Part shown: positions 49,731 to 57,000 of the stretch, in pieces
How positions within the stretch are numbered: position 1 is the stretch's first letter
Layout: each line of letters starts with the position of its first letter
Program-made: the position numbers and the translations under genes
Assembly (NCBI GenBank): GCA_019347575.1
Contig: JAHWKY010000001.1
Span: 186,001 to 250,000, forward strand
Source: Actinomycetota bacterium
GTDB taxonomy: Bacteria; Actinomycetota; Nitriliruptoria; Nitriliruptorales; Nitriliruptoraceae
DNA: 64,000 nucleotides
Direction: 5' to 3'
The notes under the pieces: generated by a model
What the model was told of the DNA's origin: nothing
What the model saw: the letters and a program-made list of their open reading frames with translations, nothing else
Database searches by the model: none

Positions 49731-51071
49731 GTGCGTCGCGTTGTCACGCTCGTCGCCATCGTGGTCCTGTCCAGCGCGTTCGGCGGCGCGAACGCCAGGG
49801 CCCAGGAGGCCCCCCCGGACCGCGTCCCGGTCGCGGACTTCGAGCCACTGCCACCGTCCTCGCCCTCGGCGGCGGCGGTCGCTGCGCGCAACGAGTTGCT
49901 CGGCCCGGGCTGGGACGATCGGGGCGCGGTCACGCTGTACTGGTACGGGGTGTCCTCGTTCATCGTGAGCCTGGGTGGGCACGTGTTCCTGTTCGACGCC
50001 TGGGAGATCATCGGTCTCCACGCCGACTACTCGCCGGTTGGACGGGAGGACCTCGCCGCGATCGAACCCGAGGCCATCCTCATCGGGCACGGCCACTTCG
50101 ACCACGCCGCCGATGCCGGGTACGTCGCGGGGCGCACCGGGGCGGTCGTCGTCGGCAGTGAGGAGATCTGCGACACCGCCAAGGAGGATGCCGCGCGGGA
50201 CGGCAACGAGGACGCGTTCACCTGTGTCATCACCGGGACCATGGACGAGCCACCCCCGGGGACGACACAGGAGCTGCGCCTGTTCTCCGACCTCGCGCCG
50301 GTCACCGTGCTGCAGCACCTCCACTCCGCGGCGACGCCGCCCGGTGAGGACAACGAGCCCGACCCGTTCCTCCCGGTGGGTGATCCGGCGCCCTACATCG
50401 AGCAGCTCAACGACGACCCCGAGGCGTTGCTGCGCTTCCTCGAGACCCTCGGCGACGAGCAGGGCGGGACCTGGGCGTACCACTTCCGCGTCGGCGAGCA
50501 CTTCACGCTCTACCTCGGCGACTCCGCCGGTCCCATCTTCACCTCGACCGAGGTCCAGGAGGCGCTCGACTCCTTCCCCGGCTGCATCGACGTGATGGCC
50601 AACGCCATCCTCGGGTTCGACCAGCCGGTGTCGGGCCTTCAGGATCCGCGCCTGTACGTCGAACACGGCCACCCCAAGGTCTTCATCCCCACCCACGCCG
50701 ACGCGTGGGCGCCCGTCATCTCGGCCGGCCAGGCGTCCTACGTCGACGAGTTCGAGGCGCAGATGGCCCTGCTCGAGCACCCACCGGAGGTGCTCTGGCT
50801 GTTCGATCCCGAGGACTACCTCGAAGCGGTCCGCTTCGAACTCGACGACCCCCGCTGGGTGGCGGCGATGCCGGGGTCGAGTTGCGTCGCAGCCGCTGGT
50901 GGCGGCGGCTCCGCCAACGGCTCCACCGGGCCGGGGCCGGGTTCGGATGGGGGCGGCGGCACGTCGACGCCGGTGACCGGTGGCGTCGTCGTCGCGCTGG
51001 CACTCGGGGCGCTGGTGCTGGCTTTGACGCTGGCCACGGGAGCGGGGGGCGCGGGGCGCGCGGGAAGCTAG
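49731..51071 (+). CDS. Secreted metallo-beta-lactamase-fold protein with C-terminal membrane anchor
   Basis: A 446-residue exported protein. The signal peptide is MRRVVTLVAIVVLSSAFGGANARA. The metallo-beta-lactamase fold is recognised from VTLYWYGVSSFIVSLGGHVFLFDAW and the metal motif LIGHGHFDHAADAGYV (HxHxDH); later ligands include HFTLYLGDSAG and PTHADAWAP. It resembles the UlaG-like lactonase/hydrolase branch. The C terminus is a Gly/Ser-rich linker followed by a hydrophobic helix (TGGVVVALALGALVLALTLA), so the enzyme is probably tethered outside the membrane. Substrate unknown. The GTG start is 16 nt after gltX and preceded by GAGAGGGGG. Confidence 0.85.
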   Translation: MRRVVTLVAIVVLSSAFGGANARAQEAPPDRVPVADFEPLPPSSPSAAAVAARNELLGPGWDDRGAVTLYWYGVSSFIVSLGGHVFLFDAWEIIGLHADYSPVGREDLAAIEPEAILIGHGHFDHAADAGYVAGRTGAVVVGSEEICDTAKEDAARDGNEDAFTCVITGTMDEPPPGTTQELRLFSDLAPVTVLQHLHSAATPPGEDNEPDPFLPVGDPAPYIEQLNDDPEALLRFLETLGDEQGGTWAYHFRVGEHFTLYLGDSAGPIFTSTEVQEALDSFPGCIDVMANAILGFDQPVSGLQDPRLYVEHGHPKVFIPTHADAWAPVISAGQASYVDEFEAQMALLEHPPEVLWLFDPEDYLEAVRFELDDPRWVAAMPGSSCVAAAGGGGSANGSTGPGPGSDGGGGTSTPVTGGVVVALALGALVLALTLATGAGGAGRAGS

Positions 51072-51087
51072 CCGCCTGGCTGCGCGG

Positions 51088-51117
51088 TTGGTGGGGTCTC
51101 AGGCAGGTTGTTACCCT
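51088..51117 (+). promoter_or_regulatory. Probable promoter of tRNA-Gln
   Basis: TTGGTG (51088-51093), an 18-nt spacer and TACCCT (51112-51117) place a transcription start about five bases before the mature tRNA at 51129. The match to a housekeeping actinobacterial promoter is fair; position supports it. Confidence 0.4.
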
Positions 51118-51128
51118 CTGCGAGCCCT

Positions 51129-51200
51129 TCGGGGGTGGTGTAATCGGTAACACGACTGGTTCTGGTCCAGTTATTGAGGGTTCGAGTCCTTCCCCCCGAG
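51129..51200 (+). tRNA. tRNA-Gln (anticodon CUG)
   Basis: A 72-nt cloverleaf: acceptor TCGGGGG (51129-51135) pairs with CCCCCGA (51193-51199), discriminator G. The D-arm is GTG/CAC, and the anticodon stem ACTGG/CCAGT has loop TTCTGGT with anticodon CTG at 51162-51164. The T-arm GAGGG/CCTTC encloses TTCGAGT. The 3' CCA is not encoded. Decodes CAG. Confidence 0.95.
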
Positions 51201-51267
51201 CTCCGGCGGTGGTCCCGGTGCCGAGCGAGGCCTGAGTCTCCCCCGGTGGACAACTGAATAACCATAC

Positions 51268-51341
51268 GGCCCCGTCGTCTAGCTGGCCCAGGACGCCGCC
51301 CTCTCAAGGCGGAAACGGGCGTTCAAATCGCCTCGGGGCTA
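51268..51341 (+). tRNA. tRNA-Glu (anticodon CUC)
   Basis: A 74-nt cloverleaf: acceptor GGCCCCG (51268-51274) pairs with CGGGGCT (51334-51340, one G-U), discriminator A. The anticodon stem CCGCC/GGCGG has loop CTCTCAA with anticodon CTC at 51303-51305. The T-arm GGGCG/CGCCT encloses TTCAAAT. CCA is not encoded. Decodes GAG; it lies 67 bp after tRNA-Gln and downstream of gltX. Confidence 0.95.
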
Positions 51342-51409
51342 CCGTATCTAGCCGTTCTGCGGCATCTGACTTCCCGAACCAGAGGACGTCGTCTTAGGCG
51401 ACGCCCGCC

Positions 51410-52222
51410 TCAGTTGCATGAGTATGCATGCCCCGGGTAGCGCCGGAGGATCTCCACGGCGTAGGCGACCTTGTCCTCGATCCGCTGGCCCTTCGGCTGG
51501 TAGGTCGACCACAGCTCCAGGTTCTCGATGCGGTTGTCGAGCTTGTCGCCGTTGCGGTGGTGGACGACCTCGTCGGGGGCGAGCGGTCGTCCGAGGTACG
51601 CGGCCATGTTCAAGCGGTGCTCCGGGTACGAGGTTTCGCCGTTCGAGAGGTGGCGCAGCTCCGCTGGTACCGGAACGATGAAGTAGCCGTGGTTCACGTA
51701 TCCATCACCTGTGGGTGTGACGATGGGCAAGTGGGCGAGCGGGTCGCCGTGCTTGCGCTCACGAGCTCGGTGGGTCGTGCACAGACCCCTGCTGGAAGTC
51801 GGCCGTTCGCAATCGTCGATCGTGCAGATCTCGGGCTGTCGCCGTCGGCCCAGAGGCACGTCAGCTTCGACGTCGCCGGTGCGCAGCAGGCGCTGGAGGT
51901 GGCCGTGGCAGAGGCCGCGGCCGTCGACGGGCAGATCACAGCCGTCGACGGTGCACGCGGTGGGGCGGTCGTCGCCGTGGAGGGGATCGCCGGTGCGTTG
52001 CCAGCGCTTATAGTGCTTCTCGCACCAGCCGCGTGACTGGCGTGGGCGATCGCAGTTCTCGACGCCGCATACCGGCGGAGCCCCGCGCGGCCGATCGAGT
52101 GGCACTTCGGGCTTCGCATCGCCCCACCGCTTCCAGCGGGAGTAGTGGGCGTGGCACCAGCCGCGGGCGATCGAGGGGTTCGTGCAGTCGGGTACGGAGC
52201 AGGTGCGAACGGGCGCGGGCAC
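51410..52222 (-). CDS. HNH endonuclease with four zinc-finger repeats
   Basis: A 270-residue protein. Residues 8-175 hold four similar units with pattern C-x4-C-x9-C-x2-H (first unit Cys8, Cys13, Cys23, His26), each followed by a basic stretch such as RWKRWGD or RWQRTGDP; these should bind zinc and contact nucleic acid. The C-terminal part is an HNH nuclease: PEHRLNMAAYLGRPLAPDEVVHHRNGDKLDNRIENLELW. Such proteins are often homing-type or phage-derived nucleases. It sits 68 bp after the 3' end of tRNA-Glu, in opposite orientation, a common place for mobile genes, though no integrase or repeat of the tRNA end is visible. GTG 52222 is the start. Confidence 0.85.
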   Translation of the reverse strand: MPAPVRTCSVPDCTNPSIARGWCHAHYSRWKRWGDAKPEVPLDRPRGAPPVCGVENCDRPRQSRGWCEKHYKRWQRTGDPLHGDDRPTACTVDGCDLPVDGRGLCHGHLQRLLRTGDVEADVPLGRRRQPEICTIDDCERPTSSRGLCTTHRARERKHGDPLAHLPIVTPTGDGYVNHGYFIVPVPAELRHLSNGETSYPEHRLNMAAYLGRPLAPDEVVHHRNGDKLDNRIENLELWSTYQPKGQRIEDKVAYAVEILRRYPGHAYSCN

Positions 52223-52301
52223 GGCGACCTCCCGGCCGCCCCCGGCTCGGTCGTCGTGACGCTAGCGGTGGGGTGCGACATCTCGGCCGTCCGACGCCAG
52301 G

Positions 52302-52943
52302 TCAGCGCCCCGCCCGCTCCTCGGAGTCGGCGGGCTCGGGACTCCGATCGGCGGTCGCCGCCGTGATGCCGAGACGGTGGTGTTCGCGGCAGAGCACCTC
52401 GTAGGCAACTGCGTCGTCGTCGACGTCGTCGACGACGACCTGCTCGCCCTCGCGCACGATGTCGCCCCGTACCGTGCGGGCGTTGAGCACGCCCGGCGCC
52501 CCGCACCAGCACTGCGCCTGGACCTGAAGCTCGCAGCGCTCGTCGGCGATCTCGAGCAGCCGCTTGGAGGCGGGGAACAGGTTGGTCGTGAAGTCCGAGA
52601 GCAGGCCGAAGGCGAACACCTCGATGTCGAGGTCGTCGACGAGCCGGGCGAGCTGCTCGATCTGCGCCGGCGTGTAGAACTGCACCTCGTCGGCCACGAT
52701 GTAGTCGACCGGGTCGCCGCCCCGCAGCGCATCGCGCACGAGCGCCTCGATGTCGGTGTGCGGGGTGAGGTCGATCGCGTCCCGGGCGAGGCCGATGCGG
52801 GACGTGATGCGGCCGCGCTCACGCTCGTGCATCGTCATCCGCAGCCCACGGTGCCCCGCGCCGGAGCGGTTGTGGTCGATCTGCAGCGCGAGGGTGCTCT
52901 TGCCGCGGTTCATGGTGCCGTAGAAGAAGCGCAGCCTGGCCAC
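52302..52943 (-). CDS. tdk: Thymidine kinase
   Basis: A 213-residue type II thymidine kinase that phosphorylates thymidine for salvage. Walker A is FFYGTMNRGKSTLALQ, DYIVADEVQFYTPAQIEQLA contains the catalytic glutamate region, and VFAFGLLSDFTTNLFPAS forms the following strand. The zinc-binding lasso has CELQVQAQCWCGAPGVLNAR and CREHHRLG. GTG 52943 is preceded by GGAGG at a normal distance. It is read away from the divergent LLM gene at 53042. Confidence 0.95.
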   Translation of the reverse strand: MARLRFFYGTMNRGKSTLALQIDHNRSGAGHRGLRMTMHERERGRITSRIGLARDAIDLTPHTDIEALVRDALRGGDPVDYIVADEVQFYTPAQIEQLARLVDDLDIEVFAFGLLSDFTTNLFPASKRLLEIADERCELQVQAQCWCGAPGVLNARTVRGDIVREGEQVVVDDVDDDAVAYEVLCREHHRLGITAATADRSPEPADSEERAGR

Positions 52944-53041
52944 GTGCCACCTCCTCGACCGACGTCGTAGCCGACGCCCGCCACGCTGCCGATGATGCGG
53001 GGCGCTCGACCGGACGGTCGCTCGGGTAGCGTCGCGTCCCG

Positions 53042-53899
53042 ATGCACCGGGAGGGCGTTCGACTGCACATCGCCATCACGCTCGGGCGCCTCAACCCCGT
53101 GGTCTGGGTGGACGCGGTGACGGCGGCGGACGAGCTGGGCTACGAGTCGGTGTGGCTCCCCGAGCACCTCGTCCTCCCGCTCGACATCCAAGGACAGCTC
53201 GTGCCGGGGGAGGAGCACCCGCCGGTGCCTCCCACGACCCCGGTGTACGACGCCCCGGCGTACCTCAGCTACCTCGCCGGCATCACGTCGCGGATCCGGC
53301 TCGGCACGTTCGTCTACCTGCTGGGACTGCGCCACCCCTTCGTGTCCGCGCGAGGCTTCGCGACCCTGGACGTGGTGTCGGGCGGCCGTGCCGAGGTGGG
53401 GGTCGGGGCGGGATGGCTCGAGACCGAGTGGGAGGCGGTCGGACTCGATCCCTCGACGCGGGGTCGGAGGCTCGACGAGGCCATCGACGTGTGCAAGCGG
53501 CTCTGGACCGAGCCAGAGATCGAGTACCACGGCGAGTTCTTCGACTTCCTGCCGGTCGCGTTCGAGCCCAAGCCGGTGCAGCACCCGCACCCGCCGATCG
53601 TCATCGGAGGGGAGTCCGACCGCGCGCTGCGGCGCGTGGCGGAGCGGGGCGACGGTTGGATCGGGATGGCCCACACCCCCGGGTCGGTCGCGCCCCGCGT
53701 GGAGCGACTCGCCGAGCTGCTGGAGGCGGCGGGGCGCGACCGACGTGGGGTCACCGTCACGGTGATGGGTGAGGTCAGCTCGGGCGACGCTCTCGACGCC
53801 TACGCCGCCGCCGGGGTCGACCGGCTCATCGTCGTGCCGTGGCAGCGGTCCTCCGAGGCGGTCAGCGCGCTGGAGACGTTCGCTGCCCGCCACCTCTGA
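53042..53899 (+). CDS. LLM-class F420-dependent oxidoreductase
   Basis: A 285-residue luciferase-like TIM-barrel enzyme. LHIAITLGRLNPVVWVDAVTAADELGYESVWLPEHLVLP is the first strand/helix, with RIRLGTFVYLLGLRHPFVSARGFATLDVVSGGRAEVGVGAGWLETEWEAVG in the centre and PPIVIGGESDRALRRVAERGDGWIG near the C terminus. The pattern fits the F420-using branch (TIGR03619-like), which oxidises or reduces unidentified small molecules. ATG 53042 has no ribosome site, so a leaderless message is likely. A perfect 13-bp hairpin overlaps its stop. Confidence 0.88.
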   Translation: MHREGVRLHIAITLGRLNPVVWVDAVTAADELGYESVWLPEHLVLPLDIQGQLVPGEEHPPVPPTTPVYDAPAYLSYLAGITSRIRLGTFVYLLGLRHPFVSARGFATLDVVSGGRAEVGVGAGWLETEWEAVGLDPSTRGRRLDEAIDVCKRLWTEPEIEYHGEFFDFLPVAFEPKPVQHPHPPIVIGGESDRALRRVAERGDGWIGMAHTPGSVAPRVERLAELLEAAGRDRRGVTVTVMGEVSSGDALDAYAAAGVDRLIVVPWQRSSEAVSALETFAARHL

Positions 53900-53944
53900 G
53901 CGTGTGCATCGGGACCCGGTGGGCGTGCCTGGATGCACACGCTC
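53898..53944. terminator. 13-bp hairpin overlapping the LLM stop (dispersed element, copy D)
   Basis: GAGCGTGTGCATC (53898-53910) and GATGCACACGCTC (53932-53944) form a perfect 13-bp stem with a 21-nt loop, followed by GGTTTA. The left half and loop match the element after leuD (33344) with three differences in 28 bp. It overlaps the LLM stop codon by two bases. Confidence 0.65.
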
Positions 53945-53976
53945 GGTTTAGGACAGGGCTGAGTAGGCTCGCCCCG

Positions 53977-54621
53977 ATGCCTCCTTCGCTCGCTGACCTC
54001 GTCGACCCCGCCCACACCGTGGTGGTCACGCAGGAGTGCCAGCGGGGCGTGCTCGGTGAGCCCGCGATCTTCCCGGAGCTGGCTACCGCTGCGCGCGAGG
54101 CTGGGCTCGTCGAGGCCGTAGCGCGTCTCGTCGAGGCGGCGCGCGCGGTCGACGTCGCGGTCGTGCACTGCGTCGCCGCGCGACGCGAGGACGGTCGCGG
54201 CTCCAACGACAACGCCTTGCTCTTCGACGCGGCCACGCGTGCGGACGTGAAGCTGCTGCCCGGCTCGCCCGCCGTCGAGGTGCTCCCCGAGCTCGGACCC
54301 GCCCCGACCGATCTCGTGCTCACCCGGTTGCACGGCCTCGGCCCGATGGGCGGGACCGACCTCGACCCGGTACTACGCAACCTCGGGGCGCGCACGATCG
54401 TCGCGGTCGGTGTGTCGATCAACGTCGGCATGACCGACCTCGTCTTCGATGCGGTCAATGGCGGGTACCGCGTCGTGCTGCCCCGTGACGGCATCGCGGG
54501 CATCCCACAGGAGTACGCCGACGCCGTCATCGAGCACACCCTGCGCCTCCTGGCGACCCTCACCACCGTCGACGAGATCGTCGCCAATTGGACCTCCGGC
54601 CCTGGAGACCCGCGAGGTTGA
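53977..54621 (+). CDS. Isochorismatase-like hydrolase lacking the catalytic cysteine
   Basis: A 214-residue protein of the isochorismatase/cysteine-hydrolase fold. Family landmarks are present: the first strand HTVVVTQECQRGVLGEP, ALLFDAATRADVKLLPGSPA, LTRLHGLGPMGGTDLDPVLRNLGARTIVAVGVSINVGMTDLVFDAVNGGYRVVLPRDGIAG. The usual catalytic triad is Asp in the first strand, a Lys in the middle and Cys in the G-V-x-T-N-x-C motif. Here the first is in a TQE context, the lysine position is Arg (LTRLHG) and the cysteine position is Gly (SINVGMT). It may be a non-catalytic or differently catalytic subfamily. ATG 53977 is the start. Confidence 0.82.
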   Translation: MPPSLADLVDPAHTVVVTQECQRGVLGEPAIFPELATAAREAGLVEAVARLVEAARAVDVAVVHCVAARREDGRGSNDNALLFDAATRADVKLLPGSPAVEVLPELGPAPTDLVLTRLHGLGPMGGTDLDPVLRNLGARTIVAVGVSINVGMTDLVFDAVNGGYRVVLPRDGIAGIPQEYADAVIEHTLRLLATLTTVDEIVANWTSGPGDPRG

Positions 54622-54710
54622 AGCGCTGGGTGCGCCGAGGCGTACTCAACTCTTCAGCGTCGGCGCGATCGCCGACCTGACGGGGCGTTAGGTCGGAGTA
54701 GGCTGGCGAT

Positions 54711-55379
54711 GTGACACACCGTCAGGAACCGTCCGAGACCATCCGCGCCGCCGACGGGCGGGTGCCGGGACGGCGCGGGCGCGCGACCCGGGAACGACTG
54801 CTCGACGCCACCGCGGGCATGCTCGAGACGACCTCGTGGCGTGACCTCAAGGTGGTCGACATCGCGCGGGAAGCCGGCACCTCGCCGGCGACCTTCTACC
54901 AGTACTTCCCCGAGGTCGAGACCGCGATCCTGGTCCTCGCGGAACGAGCCGCCGACGAGGGGCATGTGCTCGCCGAGGCCGTGCTCGACGGGCGTTGGTC
55001 GGGACGCGCCGGGTTCGGCCGGGCCACGGCGATGGTCGACGCGTTCCTGGGGTTCTGGGACGACCACACCGCGCTGATCCGGCTCATCGACCTCAACATC
55101 GCCGAGGGCGATCCGCGCTTCCGCGAGATCCGCAACGACCTGCTGGGTCCCGTCACCGAGGCGCTGGGAGATCTCATCGGCGAGCTGAAGGCCGACGGCC
55201 GTCATCCCGACGACGTCCAACCGGTGGCGCAGGCAGCAGCGCTCGTGTCGATGCTGGCCCACGTCGCTGAGCACCACGCGGGCCTCGAGACCTGGGGGGT
55301 GGAGCACGACGCGCTGCGGGTGAGCCTGGCGCGGTTGGTGTTCACCGGCGTCACCGGACGTCGACCCCCGGACGCCTGA
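54711..55379 (+). CDS. TetR-family transcriptional regulator
   Basis: A 222-residue repressor-type protein. The N-terminal helix-turn-helix is RATRERLLDATAGMLETTSWRDLKVVDIAREAGTSPATFYQYFPEVETAILVLAERAADEG, with the recognition helix in TSPATFYQYF. Residues 70-215 form the alpha-helical ligand and dimer domain, without a recognised ligand. GTG 54711 is the start. It is followed after six bases by an acyl-CoA synthetase gene, and TetR proteins next to such genes commonly respond to acyl-CoA or fatty-acid ligands. Regulation of that gene is inferred. Confidence 0.9.
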   Translation: MTHRQEPSETIRAADGRVPGRRGRATRERLLDATAGMLETTSWRDLKVVDIAREAGTSPATFYQYFPEVETAILVLAERAADEGHVLAEAVLDGRWSGRAGFGRATAMVDAFLGFWDDHTALIRLIDLNIAEGDPRFREIRNDLLGPVTEALGDLIGELKADGRHPDDVQPVAQAAALVSMLAHVAEHHAGLETWGVEHDALRVSLARLVFTGVTGRRPPDA

Positions 55380-55385
55380 GCGAAC

Positions 55386-56843
55386 GTGCTGCCCACGGTC
55401 GTCCGTGATGCCGCCGCTCGCTTCGGCGACCGCCCCGCCTACCTCGCCTCCGCGGGCTGGCCGCTGACCTACACCGACCTCGACCGGCTGTCGGACGAGG
55501 TCGCGGTCGGCTTGGCCCGCCGGGGCGTCGCTGCCGGCGACCTCGTCGCGCTCGCGCTGCCGTCGAGCCCGGAGTTCGTCGTCGCCTACGTCGCGCTCGC
55601 GAAGCTCGGGGCGGTCACCACCGGGATCAACCCGCGCTTCACCGCGACCGAGCGGCGCGCGGTCCTCGACCAGCTCAGGCCCTCCTGGCTCCTCGCGACC
55701 ACCGACCTCACGGACGGCGCCCCGCACGACCTCGACATCGTCGAGGTCGTGCTCGCCCCCGCCGCCGCGGACGTGCTGACCCCGCTGCGCGTCGCCGACG
55801 CCACCTCACCGCAGCTGGACGACGATCCGGACCGCGAGGTCGCGGTCGTGCTCACCTCCGGCACGACCGGTACGCCGCGGGGCGCGGTGTTCACGAACCG
55901 CCAGCTCGCCGCCATCGCCGACATCGAGGCCGGTGACCGGCGCGAGGGCGGCGAGCCGGTCCTCGGCTCCACCGAGCTGGTCCACATCGGGGCGATGACC
56001 AAGCTCGCGTGGCAGCTGCGCGTCGGGATGACCACCCACCTGATGGATCGCTGGCGTGCGGAGACGGCGCTGCGGCTGGTCGCCGAGCACCGCATCCGCT
56101 TCCTGGGGGGCATCCCGGCCCAGCTCGCGTTGATGCTGCGCCACCCGCTCGTCGACGAGCTCGACCTCGACTGCGTCGGGTTCGTCGTCAGCGGGGGAGG
56201 ACCCGCCCCGCCCGCGCTGGTGCGGGCGGCGATGGCCCGGTTCGAGGCACCGTTCGGCATCCGCTACTCGTCCACCGAGACCGGCGGCCTGGGTTGCGCC
56301 ATCGACCTGGCCGACCCCGACGACGACGGCGTGCACACCGTCGGGCGACCGCGCCACGGCATCGAACTCGACGTCCGCGACGGCGAGGTGTGGCTGCGCT
56401 CGCCAGCGGCGATGACGCGCTACCTGCACGATCCCGAGGCCACCGCCGCGACGTTGGTCGACGGCTGGGTTCGCACCGGCGACGTCGGTGCGCTGGACGA
56501 CCGGGGACGGCTGGTGCTGGCCGGGCGCGAGCGCGAGATGTACGTCCGCGGTGGCTACAACGTGCACCCCCAGGAGGTCGAGGCGGTGCTCGCGGCGCAC
56601 CCGCTGGTGGCGGAGGTGGCGATCGCCCCGCGCCCCGACGAGGTGATGGGCGCCGTCGGCGTGGCCGTCGTGGTCCCCGTCGACCCGGCGCGCCCGCCGA
56701 CCCTCGACGAGCTACGAGCGCACGCGGCCGCGCGTTTGGCGCGCTACAAGCTCCCCGAGGACGGCGTCACCGTTGCGGCGCTGCCACTTACCGCGATGCA
56801 CAAGCTCGATCGTCGCGCCCTGGCACGGCTCGTGGGCAGCTGA
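55386..56843 (+). CDS. AMP-forming acyl-CoA synthetase/ligase
   Basis: A 485-residue adenylate-forming enzyme that activates a carboxylic acid with ATP and joins it to CoA. The ATP motif is VVLTSGTTGTPRGAVFTNRQ, followed by FGIRYSSTETGGLGCA, VRTGDVGALDDRGRLVLAGREREMYVRGGYNVHPQEVE and the C-terminal catalytic lysine in AMHKLDRRALARL. The protein is somewhat short, with a compact N-terminal domain. The usual PRTPSGKIDR ending is changed to TAMHKLDR, but the lysine is kept. Substrate unknown. Coupled with the TetR gene just upstream. Confidence 0.9.
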   Translation: MLPTVVRDAAARFGDRPAYLASAGWPLTYTDLDRLSDEVAVGLARRGVAAGDLVALALPSSPEFVVAYVALAKLGAVTTGINPRFTATERRAVLDQLRPSWLLATTDLTDGAPHDLDIVEVVLAPAAADVLTPLRVADATSPQLDDDPDREVAVVLTSGTTGTPRGAVFTNRQLAAIADIEAGDRREGGEPVLGSTELVHIGAMTKLAWQLRVGMTTHLMDRWRAETALRLVAEHRIRFLGGIPAQLALMLRHPLVDELDLDCVGFVVSGGGPAPPALVRAAMARFEAPFGIRYSSTETGGLGCAIDLADPDDDGVHTVGRPRHGIELDVRDGEVWLRSPAAMTRYLHDPEATAATLVDGWVRTGDVGALDDRGRLVLAGREREMYVRGGYNVHPQEVEAVLAAHPLVAEVAIAPRPDEVMGAVGVAVVVPVDPARPPTLDELRAHAAARLARYKLPEDGVTVAALPLTAMHKLDRRALARLVGS

Positions 56844-56945
56844 CGAGGCGGACGCCTGGGCAGGGCGGTCAGAAGCGGACGATCCCGGCGGAACGGACGC
56901 GTAGCGGGGCGTGCAGAGGGGTACCGCCGCGTCTGCGGGAGGAGA

Positions 56946-56990
56946 GGATCCGGGGGGTCGGGACCCCTCCAGGCCCGACCCCCCGGATCC
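56946..56990. terminator. 17-bp perfect hairpin between convergent genes
   Basis: GGATCCGGGGGGTCGGG (56946-56962) and CCCGACCCCCCGGATCC (56974-56990) form a perfect 17-bp GC-rich stem with an 11-nt loop. It lies in the gap between the acyl-CoA synthetase gene and the convergent cupredoxin/propeller gene that ends at 57001. A strong bidirectional terminator is the natural reading. Confidence 0.85.
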
Positions 56991-57000
56991 GTCTAGGGGA

